46,505 nt of DNA from T1Sed10-7 sp041686695 (GTDB lineage Bacteria > Actinomycetota > Nitriliruptoria > Nitriliruptorales > Nitriliruptoraceae), in NCBI GenBank assembly GCA_041686695.1, contig JAWLDJ010000010.1, positions 1-46,505 on the forward strand, read 5' to 3'. A model generated the notes under the pieces. That model worked only from the letters and a program-made list of their open reading frames with translations, had not been told where the DNA came from and did no database searches. Of the stretch, positions 15,715 to 23,733 are shown one piece after another (the first letter of the stretch is position 1; every line of letters starts with the position of its first letter). The translations under genes and the position numbers were made by a program.

Positions 15715-17297
15715 GCGGCCCGAACGCGGATGGTATGCCAGCCCTCGGCACCGTTCGGTGCAGGCGGTGCCGGACCCTGCGGCTGCCGCCTGCCCGTGCC
15801 ATCGATCGCGCGGACCGTCAGACGGTGGTCCCCGGGTGCCAGGTCCACCTCCGCACGCCACTGGACCCAGGTCGCCGCGGCCAACGGCACGGACAGGTCC
15901 GCGAGCGTCGCCGCGACCCCGTCCACGAGCACCTCGACGTCGCCGATACCGCGGGTCGGAGCCCAGGCCACGCCGGCGATCACCACCTTCCCGGCGGCGA
16001 CCTCACTGTCCCCGGTCGGGACATCGATGCGCGCGGAGGTCTTGACCGGGGCCTCCTTGGACCAGCCACGGGGGATCCAGTACCCGTCCACGCCCTCCCA
16101 GGCGGTCAGCTCGATCGACGACAGCCACTTGGTCGCGGAGACGTAGCCGTACAGGCCCGGCACGATCAGTCGTGCCGGGAACCCGTGGCGTTGCGGGAGC
16201 ACCTGGTCGTTCATGCCCACGGCGACCAGGGGCTGTCGGCCGTCCAGCGCCACCTCCAGGGGGAAACCGGCGGTGAAGCCGTCGATCGAGCGCCCGAGGA
16301 CCTGCTGGGCGCCGGCGGTGGGACCTGCCTCCTCGAGCAGCTCCTCCAGCGGGACACCGGTCCAACGCGCGGTCCCGATCAACGAGCCACCGACCTCGTT
16401 GGACACGCACGCGATGGTGGCGTCCATCTCGACCAGGTCGCGGGCGAGCAGGTCGTCGTAGGACAGCACGAGTTCGCGCTGCACCGCACCACCGACCCTC
16501 AGCTGCCAGGTCGCGAGGTCGGCTCGGGGCAGCAGCACCGCGGTGTCGATCCGGAAGAACCGGTCCACCGGGGTCAGCACCGGACTCACCCCGTCGAGCG
16601 TGCGCGCCAGATCCTGCGCCGAGGTGATCGGTGGGAGGGGCACGTTCGCGGCCGGGGCCGGACCGTCAGGCACGGTCGGCATCGCCGCGCCATCGCCAGC
16701 GCGCCGGGCGAGCCCACCGACGACCGCGGCTCCGAGTGATGCGCCCATCCCGAGCCGGAGGAACGCGCGCCGATCGACCGGCGGATCGGTCGGGGTGGGC
16801 ACGGTCCCGGTCGAGCGGCCGGAGCGCGGACCGAGGTGGTGGAGCAGTCGGGCCAACAGCACGCTCGTGATCGTGCCGGCGGCTGCCAGGGTGAGCAGCA
16901 CCAGGGGGAAGGCGGCCTCGGGCCGGGTCAGGCTCGCGATCGCGGTCCCGAGGGCCACCAGCACCACCGCGGTCACGGCACCCGGCCAGCTCCGCGCGGC
17001 CAGTCGGCCCACGAGAGCACCGAGCGCCAGCGCCACCAGCAGGGAGGCAGCGGTGAGCACCAGGCGGTTGGCGCTGCCGAAGAGCCCGATGGCGCCGGTC
17101 ACCAACGCGCCGGGAAGGGCCGTGATCACCAGTTGCCCGAGCACGTCGACGGGCGAGGGCACCAGCCCGGTCAGCGCAGCGATGCCCTCGGCGGTGGCCA
17201 CGCCGGCAGCGGTGGCGATCATGCCGGCGGCGGCCGCTTCCGCCGACGAGGGCCCGGCGGGTGACGGTGCGATCGCGGGTTCCTGGACCACCGGCAC
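15711..17297 (-). CDS. Membrane-anchored molybdopterin-dependent oxidoreductase (sulfite oxidase family)
   Basis: A 528-residue protein. About four hydrophobic helices fill residues 25-155. A twin-arginine motif DRRAFLRLG (Arg176-Arg177) with a following hydrophobic stretch then precedes the molybdenum-cofactor domain (about 245-435). Cys297 in ATIACVSNEVGG is the expected Mo ligand, and RHGFPARLIVPGLYGYVSATKWLSSIEL is characteristic. The C-terminal 90 residues are the Mo-co dimerisation domain. Family members oxidise sulfite or reduce sulfoxides; no haem site is seen. The internal Tat-like motif suggests an extracytoplasmic catalytic domain. GTG 17297 is the chosen start. It is coupled to the solute-binding lipoprotein gene. 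Confidence 0.9.
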   Translation of the reverse strand: MPVVQEPAIAPSPAGPSSAEAAAAGMIATAAGVATAEGIAALTGLVPSPVDVLGQLVITALPGALVTGAIGLFGSANRLVLTAASLLVALALGALVGRLAARSWPGAVTAVVLVALGTAIASLTRPEAAFPLVLLTLAAAGTITSVLLARLLHHLGPRSGRSTGTVPTPTDPPVDRRAFLRLGMGASLGAAVVGGLARRAGDGAAMPTVPDGPAPAANVPLPPITSAQDLARTLDGVSPVLTPVDRFFRIDTAVLLPRADLATWQLRVGGAVQRELVLSYDDLLARDLVEMDATIACVSNEVGGSLIGTARWTGVPLEELLEEAGPTAGAQQVLGRSIDGFTAGFPLEVALDGRQPLVAVGMNDQVLPQRHGFPARLIVPGLYGYVSATKWLSSIELTAWEGVDGYWIPRGWSKEAPVKTSARIDVPTGDSEVAAGKVVIAGVAWAPTRGIGDVEVLVDGVAATLADLSVPLAAATWVQWRAEVDLAPGDHRLTVRAIDGTGRRQPQGPAPPAPNGAEGWHTIRVRAA

Positions 17298-17370
17298 CGG
17301 ACCTCGCTTCCTCGCTCGACGTTCCCGGTTCGCAGCCGGAGGCTGCCGGGACTGGCGCGGTGGGCGGCCC

Positions 17371-17394
17371 GAGCCCCACCGTGGCGGTGGGCTC
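17371..17394 (-). terminator. Hairpin between the 31-aa peptide and the molybdoenzyme gene
   Basis: A 10-bp stem with a single bulged C and a TGG loop (core CCCACCG/CGGTGGG) lies 13 bases after the small ORF stop. There is no T-tract, so it may attenuate or process the transcript rather than end it. Confidence 0.4.
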
Positions 17395-17406
17395 AGCGCT
17401 CGCCGG

Positions 17407-17502
17407 TCACGACCACAGGATCCACCAGGCCATGACCACGGTCAGGATGACCCCGACGAGGGTCGCCCCGGCGAGCGCGAGCAACCACTGCGGTCCGGTC
17501 AT
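17407..17502 (-). CDS. Single-helix membrane peptide, 31 aa
   Basis: A short ORF not resembling a named family: it begins MTGPQWLLALAGATL and ends in VVMAWWILWS. One hydrophobic helix spans about residues 6-30, with a Trp-rich end. It is supported by AGGAGG seven bases before the ATG and by a -10 box (TAGGCT on the minus strand, 17542-17547) at a suitable distance. It heads the operon with the molybdoenzyme gene 109 bases downstream. Its size recalls small accessory subunits of membrane complexes (CydX or KdpF type), but there is no sequence match I can claim. It could stabilise the molybdoenzyme's membrane domain. Confidence 0.6.
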   Translation of the reverse strand: MTGPQWLLALAGATLVGVILTVVMAWWILWS

Positions 17503-17541
17503 CGGGGGCCTCCTGCACGGTCGTGGGGTGAGCGCAGGCGG

Positions 17542-17563
17542 AGCCTAGACGGCCGTACCGTCT
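17542..17563. promoter_or_regulatory. Divergent -10 boxes with an inverted repeat
   Basis: The minus-strand TAGGCT (17542-17547) and plus-strand TACCGT (17556-17561) are joined by AGACGG-CCGTA-CCGTCT (17547-17563), a 6-bp inverted repeat with a 5-base spacer. A second plus-strand TACCGT is at 17580. A protein binding here would affect both the molybdoenzyme operon and the GNAT/YczE operon. Confidence 0.5.
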
Positions 17564-17614
17564 CGCTCCACGTGGGCGCTACCGTCGCTGGCAGACGGTT
17601 CCTGGAGGGCACCG

Positions 17615-18424
17615 ATGACCGGACCCCGAGCGGCCGACCGACGCGCACCACCGGAGCCCGAAGCGCCACAGCTGGTTCTGGAGGGTGAGTGGTCCTCGCG
17701 GGCCGAGCTGCGCGATGGCCGGGAGATCCTGCTGCGCTCCATCCGGCCCAGCGATCGTGAGCGCCTGATCGCCGGGTTGCGCCGGCTGTCCCCGGCCTCG
17801 CGGTACCTGCGCTTCCACGCCGCCGTGCACGAGCTCTCCGACGCCCAGCTCGACTACCTCACCCAGGTCGATCATCACGACCACGAGGCGATCGTGGCAC
17901 TCGACCTGGCCGATCTCGACGTCCCCGGCGTGGGCGTCGCCCGCTACATCCGTGAGCCCTTCGAGCCGACCGTCGCCGAGGCCGCGATCACCGTCGCCGA
18001 CGAGTACCACGGGCTGGGAGCCGGCACGATCCTGCTGGGTGCGCTGGCGGCTCGCGCGCGTGAGGCCGGCATCGAGGTCTTCCGCAACTACGTCATGGAC
18101 GGCAACCACGCCATGCTGGAGGTGTTCGACCACCTCGGGGCCGAGCGGGAGCTCGAGACCGACGGGCTGTGGCGGGTCGATCTCGAGGTGCCGGAGGGTC
18201 CGGAGGACGTACCGGACTCCCGGGCCGGACGCGCCTTCCTGGAAGCCGCACGGTCCGAGAACCTGCTGGCCAGCATCATCCCGCCGATCTGGAGCCGCTG
18301 GCGACGCCGTCACGGGGATCACGACCGCGCTGGGGACGCCGATCTCGACGACCTCGTCGAGGCCGAGCTGCTGGAGAGTCAGGAGGACCTCGAGCGGTGG
18401 CTGCGGTCCCGGGAGGAGCGATGA
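17615..18424 (+). CDS. GNAT family N-acetyltransferase
   Basis: A 269-residue protein with a GNAT acetyltransferase domain at about residues 30-195. The N-terminal strand IRPSDRERLIAGLRRLSPASRYLRFHA, central strands VALDLAD...VGVARYIREP, and the acetyl-CoA pyrophosphate loop YHGLGAGTILLGALA are visible. The acceptor is unknown; the N-terminus resembles GNAT modules found with protein-lysine acetylation systems. The C-terminal 70 residues are charged and probably helical. The ATG has GGAGGG at about six bases. The stop overlaps the next ATG by four bases, so it is coupled to the YczE-type membrane protein. Confidence 0.87.
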   Translation: MTGPRAADRRAPPEPEAPQLVLEGEWSSRAELRDGREILLRSIRPSDRERLIAGLRRLSPASRYLRFHAAVHELSDAQLDYLTQVDHHDHEAIVALDLADLDVPGVGVARYIREPFEPTVAEAAITVADEYHGLGAGTILLGALAARAREAGIEVFRNYVMDGNHAMLEVFDHLGAERELETDGLWRVDLEVPEGPEDVPDSRAGRAFLEAARSENLLASIIPPIWSRWRRRHGDHDRAGDADLDDLVEAELLESQEDLERWLRSREER

Positions 18425-19122
18425 CCGAGGCCTCCTCCGGGACCGGCGCCTTCGCGGCCCGGGGCACCCCTCGGGGCCAGACGAGCGGTCGGCGGGCGAA
18501 CCACCGACCCGAGCAGCTGCGACGGCGCCTGCCCCGGCTGCTCCTCGGACTGGTCCTGTGCGGGGTGGGCATCGCCTCGATGGTGGCGGCCGACCTCGGA
18601 CTCGGGCCGTGGGACGTGCTGCACCAGGGCGTCTCGCGGCTCACCGGCATCCCGATCGGCATGGTCGGGATCCTGGTCGGCGTGGTCGTGCTCGGCCTGT
18701 GGTTCCCGTTACGGGAGCGGCCGGGTCTGGGCACGGTGCTCAACGTCGTGGTGATCGGCGTGGTGATCGACCTGACGCTGCTGGTGCTCGCGACCCCGGC
18801 GGCGTCGTGGGCGAGGATCGTGCTGATGCTGCTCGGGCCGGTCCTGTTCGCGGTGGGCTCGGGCTACTACATCGGCGCCGGGCTCGGCCCCGGCCCCCGG
18901 GACGGGGTCATGACCGGCCTGGCACGCCGCGGCATCCCGGTCGGCGCGGCGCGCGCGCTCATCGAGCTGAGCGTCCTGGTCGGCGGATGGCTGCTCGGAG
19001 GGACCGTCGGCGTGGGCACGGTGGTGTTCGCCTTCGGTATCGGACCGATGGTCCACGTCCTGCTGCCGCGGCTCAGCCTGGCCGATGCCGAGCCGCACCC
19101 CGGCTCCGGCCGCGCCGTGTGA
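18421..19122 (+). CDS. YczE/YitT family membrane protein
   Basis: A 233-residue membrane protein with about five hydrophobic helices. The family signature GLGPWDVLHQGVSRLTGIPIGMVGILVG lies in the first third, and the repeated GLGPGPRDGVMTGLARRG in the second half reflects the internal duplication. YczE-like proteins have no firmly known substrate; some affect peptide-antibiotic production or transport. The start ATG 18421 follows the GNAT stop by overlap. The N-terminal 35 residues are hydrophilic. Its stop is immediately adjacent to the stop of the M23 peptidase gene on the other strand. Confidence 0.83.
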   Translation: MTEASSGTGAFAARGTPRGQTSGRRANHRPEQLRRRLPRLLLGLVLCGVGIASMVAADLGLGPWDVLHQGVSRLTGIPIGMVGILVGVVVLGLWFPLRERPGLGTVLNVVVIGVVIDLTLLVLATPAASWARIVLMLLGPVLFAVGSGYYIGAGLGPGPRDGVMTGLARRGIPVGAARALIELSVLVGGWLLGGTVGVGTVVFAFGIGPMVHVLLPRLSLADAEPHPGSGRAV

Positions 19123-19136
19123 TCAGCCGCACACGG
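19115..19136. terminator. Bidirectional hairpin at abutting convergent stops
   Basis: CCGTGTG-ATCAGCCG-CACACGG forms a 7-bp stem with an 8-base loop. The stop codons of the YczE gene (19120-19122) and the M23 gene (19123-19125) are adjacent within it. It is a plausible shared terminator without a T-tract. Confidence 0.45.
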
Positions 19137-20661
19137 GGCTGATCGTCGGCCACGGGTTGACCCACTGGCCCCCGGAACGTCGGCCGAGGTGCAGGTGCGG
19201 CGGGGTGGTCCGGGCGTTGCCGGTGTTGCCCACCGTGCCGATGATCTGGCCCCTGGACACGCTCACGCCCGGCTCGATCCCCTCGGCGACGCTGTCGAGG
19301 TGGGCGTTGTACCACTCGCTGCCGTCGGCGATCCGGTAGGTCACGGTGATCCCGCCGAGCCCGGTGGGTGACGAGGGTGGGTTCCAGCGCACGATGGTCG
19401 CGTCAGCCACGGCCACCACCGGGGTGCCGGTACCGGCGAACAGGTCGTTGCCCTGGTGGTAGCGGCCACCCGATCTCGGGTAGCCCCAGTCGTTGCTGAA
19501 GTCCCGGCCTGCGACCGCGCCCTGGACGGGGCAGACCACCCCGGGCACCGCCGGACCACCGCCCGCCCCGGGAGTGCCCAGCCGACCGGTCCCGGTCGTG
19601 CTGCTGCTGCTCCTTGCACCCTGGCTCGCGCCGCGCGCGGCCGCGGCGGCCGCCCGCGCCGCCGCCGCCTCCGCCGCCGCGCGTCGTTCCGCCTCCCGAC
19701 GGGCGGCCTCCTCGGCGGCCCTGGCGCGCGAGAGTTCGGTCTGGAGCGTCTCCTGACGGGCCTGCACCCGCTCGAGCATCGCTTCGGTCTCGGACGCGGT
19801 GCTGCGCAGCGACCCGACGAGGACGCGCTGGGCTTCCTCCGCCTCGGCGACCTCCTGTGCCAGCGCAGCGGCCTCCTCGCGCAGCTGTTCGACGGTGCGC
19901 AGGGTCGCCTCGGCGAGCGCCTCCGCCTGGAGCGCATCGGCCCGGGCGACCGCGGCGTCGCGCGAGCGCTGCTCGCGGGCCTCACGGAGCTCGAAGATCG
20001 CCTGCACGGTCGTGTCCTGGACGTCGACCACGGTCTCGAGCTGCTTCATCCCCACGGAGAACGCGTTGGGGTCCTCCGCCCGGCGCAGGATCTCCAGCGC
20101 GATGGCGCCCGCCTGGGCACCGCTCGATCCGTGCTTGAAGGTGTGGACGAGCTGCTCGCCGAGCAGCCGCTCCTGCTCGACGAGCTCCTCCTCCGCCGCC
20201 GCGAGCAGGACCAGTGACCGCTCGTGGGCCCGCTCGGCCCGGTCCCGCTCCTCCTCGGCGTCCTGCAGGCCCATCTCCGCCAGCGCCACCTGGCCTTCGG
20301 CCGCGGTCAGCCGGGAGCGGGCGTCCTCCAGACGCGCCCCCACCACCGCCAGCTCCTCTTCGGCCCGGTCCAGCTCCCCCTGCACCTCACCGAGCTCGCC
20401 GGCCAGGCCCTCGCGTTCACGCGCCGTCGCCTCGAGCTCACGCTCCACCTCGTCGCTGGACCGCTCCTGGGCCAGACCGGGTGCCGACGGCGCCGCGAGT
20501 CCCAGCAGCGGGGGCAGCAGGCCGAGCACGAGCACCGCCACGACCAGCCGTCGCACGATCGTCAGCGACGTCCCGCCCCCCTGCTCCATCGTCACGTCGG
20601 TCACCGCTCCCACCGCGTCGGGCTCCGCCTGCTGTTGCTGGTGTACACGACCGTGGCTCAT
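19123..20661 (-). CDS. Secreted coiled-coil M23 family peptidoglycan metallopeptidase
   Basis: A 512-residue exported protein. A signal segment (IVRRLVVAVLVLGLLPPLLGLAAPSAPGLAQ) lies at about 34-65, followed by a long coiled coil (about 66-345) rich in Glu, Ala and Arg. The M23 domain is at about 390-512, with Zn-binding GGRYHQGNDLF and PHLHLGRR motifs. This EnvC/CwlO-like layout suggests a peptidoglycan hydrolase activated through its coiled coil during division or growth. The start is uncertain: ATG 20661 has no ribosome site and starts 33 residues before the signal; GTG 20613 or ATG 20589 are alternatives. A short inverted repeat TGCCA-GTG-TGGCA lies just upstream of 20661. Confidence 0.85.
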   Translation of the reverse strand: MSHGRVHQQQQAEPDAVGAVTDVTMEQGGGTSLTIVRRLVVAVLVLGLLPPLLGLAAPSAPGLAQERSSDEVERELEATAREREGLAGELGEVQGELDRAEEELAVVGARLEDARSRLTAAEGQVALAEMGLQDAEEERDRAERAHERSLVLLAAAEEELVEQERLLGEQLVHTFKHGSSGAQAGAIALEILRRAEDPNAFSVGMKQLETVVDVQDTTVQAIFELREAREQRSRDAAVARADALQAEALAEATLRTVEQLREEAAALAQEVAEAEEAQRVLVGSLRSTASETEAMLERVQARQETLQTELSRARAAEEAARREAERRAAAEAAAARAAAAAARGASQGARSSSSTTGTGRLGTPGAGGGPAVPGVVCPVQGAVAGRDFSNDWGYPRSGGRYHQGNDLFAGTGTPVVAVADATIVRWNPPSSPTGLGGITVTYRIADGSEWYNAHLDSVAEGIEPGVSVSRGQIIGTVGNTGNARTTPPHLHLGRRSGGQWVNPWPTISPVCG

Positions 20662-20904
20662 GTTGCCAGTGTGGCACCGAGAAGACCACCGCCCTGGTCA
20701 TCGGCAGGGCCGTCCGCGACCTTGATGCGCGTGCTGCGCAGCCATCGATGCGCGTGCCGCGCTCTGCGCCGCGGCGACACGCCAGCACGCCCGCGGGTGC
20801 ACCGGACCCTACCGGCCGGCGCACCCGCGGCACGACATCCGGCTCGACCCCGACGACCCGGCCCGGCCGCACCGGCGACCACCAGCCGGCGACGCCGCAT
20901 CTCG

Positions 20905-20924
20905 TACGGTCGTGACGCTAGGTT
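20905..20924 (+). promoter_or_regulatory. Candidate -10 boxes for the AtuA-like gene
   Basis: TACGGT (20905-20910) and TAGGTT (20919-20924) both fit TANNNT and stand 40-60 bases before GTG 20964. They lie in the 302-base gap 20662-20963, in which I see no gene. Confidence 0.4.
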
Positions 20925-20963
20925 CCCCCGGCGCGACGACGGCCGGCAGCCCGGGAGGCGAAG

Positions 20964-22766
20964 GTGGACGGCGACGAGGTCCTACGGGTCGGCAACGGCT
21001 CGGGCTTCTACGGCGATCGCTTCGAGGCGATGGCCGAGCTCGTGGAGGGTGGCCCGCTCGACGTCCTGACCGGTGACTACCTCGCCGAGCTCACGATGCT
21101 GATCCTGTGGCGGACCCAGCAGCGGACCCCCGAGGCCGGCTACGCCCGCACGTTCCTGCGCCAGGCCCGGGAGCTGCTGGTGCCCTGCCTGGACCGGGGC
21201 ATCCGGATCGTGGTGAACGCCGGCGGCCTCAACCCGACCGGCCTGGTCCACGGGCTCCGCGAGCTGGCCAATGAGCTCGGTCGCGACCCGGCGATCGCCG
21301 CGGTGACCGGCGACGACCTCCTGGGGCAGCTCGACGGGTTGACCGCGGCGGGCGCGGCGCCGGTCCATGCCCGCACCGGCGCCCCACTGGCCGAGCTCGG
21401 GGTGCCCCCGCTCACGGCGAACGCCTACCTCGGCGCCCGAGGGATCGCCCGCGGCCTGGCCGCCGGTGCCGACATCGTGGTGACCGGCCGGGTGACGGAC
21501 GCGAGCCTGACGGTCGGCCCGGCGCTGTGGCGGTTCGACTGGTCGGCTTCCGACCACGACCGCCTCGCCGGCGCGATGGTCGCCGGGCACGTGATCGAGT
21601 GCGGCGCACAGGCCACAGGCGGGAACTACCCGTTCTTCCAGGAGGTCCCCGGGCTGGAGCACGTGGGCTTCCCCATCGCCGAGCTCCACCCCGATGGCTC
21701 CTCCGTGATCACCAAGCACCCGGGGACGGGTGGGATGGTGACGGTGGGCACGGTCACCGCCCAGCTGCTCTACGAGGTGGAGGGCCCGCGCTACCTCGGT
21801 CCCGACGCCGTCGCCCGGCTGGACACGGTCGAGCTGCAGCCCGACGGCCCCGATCGGGTGCGCATCGATGGTGTCCGGGGTGAGCCACCGCCTGCCACCC
21901 GCAAGGTCGCCGTCAACACCTTCGGCGGGTTCCGCAACCGGGCCACGTTCCTGCTGACCGGTCTGGACATCGAAGCCAAGGCCGCACTCGTGCAGCGGCA
22001 ACTGGCCCGGCGCGTGGACCTCGATGCCATCGACCGGGTCCACGTCGACCTCGTGCGCTCGGATCGACCGGACGCCCCGACCAACGCCCAGGCCGTGGCG
22101 ACCCTCACCGTCACCGTGGAGCATCACGAGCCCGAGGCCGTCTCGCGCCGCCGGTTCGGGGACGCCTGCGTGGCGATCGGGCTGGCGAGCTACCCCGGCT
22201 TCACGTTGACGGCACCACCGGCCGATGCCGAACCGTTCGGCCGGTACTGGCCCGGCCTGGTCGCTGCCGACCGGGTCCCCGAACAGGTGCTGCTGCCCGA
22301 CGGGGACCGGGTGGAACTGGCACCGATCGACCCCGGCCCGACCGCGTCGACCCCGTCGGCGTCCGCAGGGCCAGCGTCGGCCCTGCCCGGCGTCCCGGTC
22401 GGTCCTCGCCTCCAGCGTCCTCTGGGCCTGCTCGCCGGGGCCCGATCGGGCGACAAGGGTGGGGACGCCAACGTCGGGCTGTGGGTCCGTGATCCGGACC
22501 ACCTCGGCTGGCTGGTCGAGGTGGCCGGCGACGTCCCGGCCGTCCGGCGCCTGCTCCCGGAGGCCGAGGGGCTCGACATCGAGGTCCACCTCCTGCCCCG
22601 GCTCGCGGCGGTCAACGTCGTCGTCCGTGGCCTGCTCGGGGAAGGTGTGGCCTCGGCGGTGCGGCCCGACCCCCAGGCCAAGGGCCTCGGCGAGTACGTG
22701 CGCTCACGCCGGGTCGCGGTCCCCGCTGCCTGGGTGGCACCGGATGGAGGTGACCACCCGAGCTAG
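20964..22766 (+). CDS. AtuA/DUF1446 family protein
   Basis: A 600-residue protein of the acyclic-terpene-utilisation AtuA family (DUF1446). Family blocks are VGNGSGFYGDRFEAM at the start, VVNAGGLNPTGL, TANAYLGARGIARGLAAGADIVVTGRVTDASLTVGP, GHVIECGAQATGGNYPFF, and the C-terminal AtuA-like domain starting at LAGARSGDKGGDANVGLWV, joined by a Pro/Ser-rich linker (about residues 455-485). The two halves are separate proteins in some genomes and fused here. The enzymatic activity is not defined, though family members occur with acyl-CoA degradation genes; none is adjacent here. GTG 20964 has GGGAGG six bases upstream. Confidence 0.9.
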   Translation: MDGDEVLRVGNGSGFYGDRFEAMAELVEGGPLDVLTGDYLAELTMLILWRTQQRTPEAGYARTFLRQARELLVPCLDRGIRIVVNAGGLNPTGLVHGLRELANELGRDPAIAAVTGDDLLGQLDGLTAAGAAPVHARTGAPLAELGVPPLTANAYLGARGIARGLAAGADIVVTGRVTDASLTVGPALWRFDWSASDHDRLAGAMVAGHVIECGAQATGGNYPFFQEVPGLEHVGFPIAELHPDGSSVITKHPGTGGMVTVGTVTAQLLYEVEGPRYLGPDAVARLDTVELQPDGPDRVRIDGVRGEPPPATRKVAVNTFGGFRNRATFLLTGLDIEAKAALVQRQLARRVDLDAIDRVHVDLVRSDRPDAPTNAQAVATLTVTVEHHEPEAVSRRRFGDACVAIGLASYPGFTLTAPPADAEPFGRYWPGLVAADRVPEQVLLPDGDRVELAPIDPGPTASTPSASAGPASALPGVPVGPRLQRPLGLLAGARSGDKGGDANVGLWVRDPDHLGWLVEVAGDVPAVRRLLPEAEGLDIEVHLLPRLAAVNVVVRGLLGEGVASAVRPDPQAKGLGEYVRSRRVAVPAAWVAPDGGDHPS

Positions 22767-22782
22767 CCGACGCCCGCGAGCC

Positions 22783-23733
22783 TCAGCCGGCGGCGGCTCG
22801 GTAACGGGTGCGCTCGCCCGACCCGGTGCGCAGGACCTCGCCGCGGGCGAACAGCGCCTCCAGGACATCGCCGACCGCCGCCTCCTCCCGCCCGAGCGCG
22901 GCGGCCAGGGACGCCGCCGTCGCGACCCGCTGCGCGCGGAGCTCGGCCAGCAACGCCTCCTCGTCGGCGGCCTCGGCCCCTTCGCCCGCGGCCAGGCGCC
23001 ACGCGGTGGCCGCGGCCCGTTCGATCAACACCGCGATCGGCTCGGCGTCGTCGACCCCGGGTGGCGGGCCGAGCTGGCGCAGCAGCGCCGCCGGGTCATC
23101 GACCTCGGCCGGATGCAGACCGATGGCGTCCAGTTCGCCCCGGGTCTCGGTCAGGCCCACCGTCGGGTCGAGGATCCGTGCCGGGGTCGAGGCCGTGCTG
23201 TCGCTGCGCCGCAGCGCCGCGAGCAGCGCCTCACGGGTCCGACCCCGCAGCGTCAGCAACAGGGTCGGGTCACGGTCGATCTGGACGCTCGCCAGGGTGT
23301 GGACCGCGGCGGCATGCCGGCACCAGCCACCCCGTTGCCCGCAGGTGCAACTCGGGCGCAGCTCCGCCACCGACGGGATCAGCACGACACCCGCGGACGC
23401 CAGGGAGCCGACCAGGGCCGGGGCGAGCTGCCCCTCGAGCAGGCTCGCCGTGGGTCGCAGCGAGGCCGCCAGTTCCGGGACCGCCCGGGCCCACGCCGCA
23501 TCGTCGCTGACCGGCCAGGCGATCTCCACCTGGTACGGGCTGACGCGGTCCTCCGCCACGTTCCCACGGATCCGTCCCGGCCCGATGTCCAGGCCCTCCA
23601 CCGCACCGCGGCGGGCGAGCGCCTGACCCCGCTGGACCTGTCGTGCCGCCGCCGGCCCGGCCTCGTCGAGCACCCCCATGACCTGCTCGCCCCACCAGTG
23701 CCGAACGGCGGTGGGCATCCCGGCTGCGCTCAC
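22783..23733 (-). CDS. SWIM zinc-finger protein, helicase partner
   Basis: A 316-residue protein with a SWIM-type zinc finger: Cys129, Cys131, Cys138 and His140 in CTCGQRGGWCRH. The N-terminal VRHWWGEQVMGVLDEAGPAAARQVQRGQALARRGAV block and the finger match the SWIM proteins that accompany SNF2 helicases in actinomycetes. The C-terminal 130 residues include a winged-helix-like stretch (LLAELRAQRVATAASLAAALGREEAAVGDVLEALFARGEV). GTG 23733 overlaps the helicase stop by four bases; ATG 23718 is an alternative. The role is probably nucleic-acid or protein binding for the helicase. Confidence 0.85.
   Translation of the reverse strand: MSAAGMPTAVRHWWGEQVMGVLDEAGPAAARQVQRGQALARRGAVEGLDIGPGRIRGNVAEDRVSPYQVEIAWPVSDDAAWARAVPELAASLRPTASLLEGQLAPALVGSLASAGVVLIPSVAELRPSCTCGQRGGWCRHAAAVHTLASVQIDRDPTLLLTLRGRTREALLAALRRSDSTASTPARILDPTVGLTETRGELDAIGLHPAEVDDPAALLRQLGPPPGVDDAEPIAVLIERAAATAWRLAAGEGAEAADEEALLAELRAQRVATAASLAAALGREEAAVGDVLEALFARGEVLRTGSGERTRYRAAAG

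Noticed and set aside
19630..19700. GC-rich imperfect repeats in the M23 gene
   Set aside because: They arise from Ala/Arg-rich coiled-coil and linker codons, not from an independent DNA element.
20982..22589. A 535-codon open frame opposite the AtuA-like gene
   Set aside because: It is antisense to a well-supported family member and shows no domain pattern.
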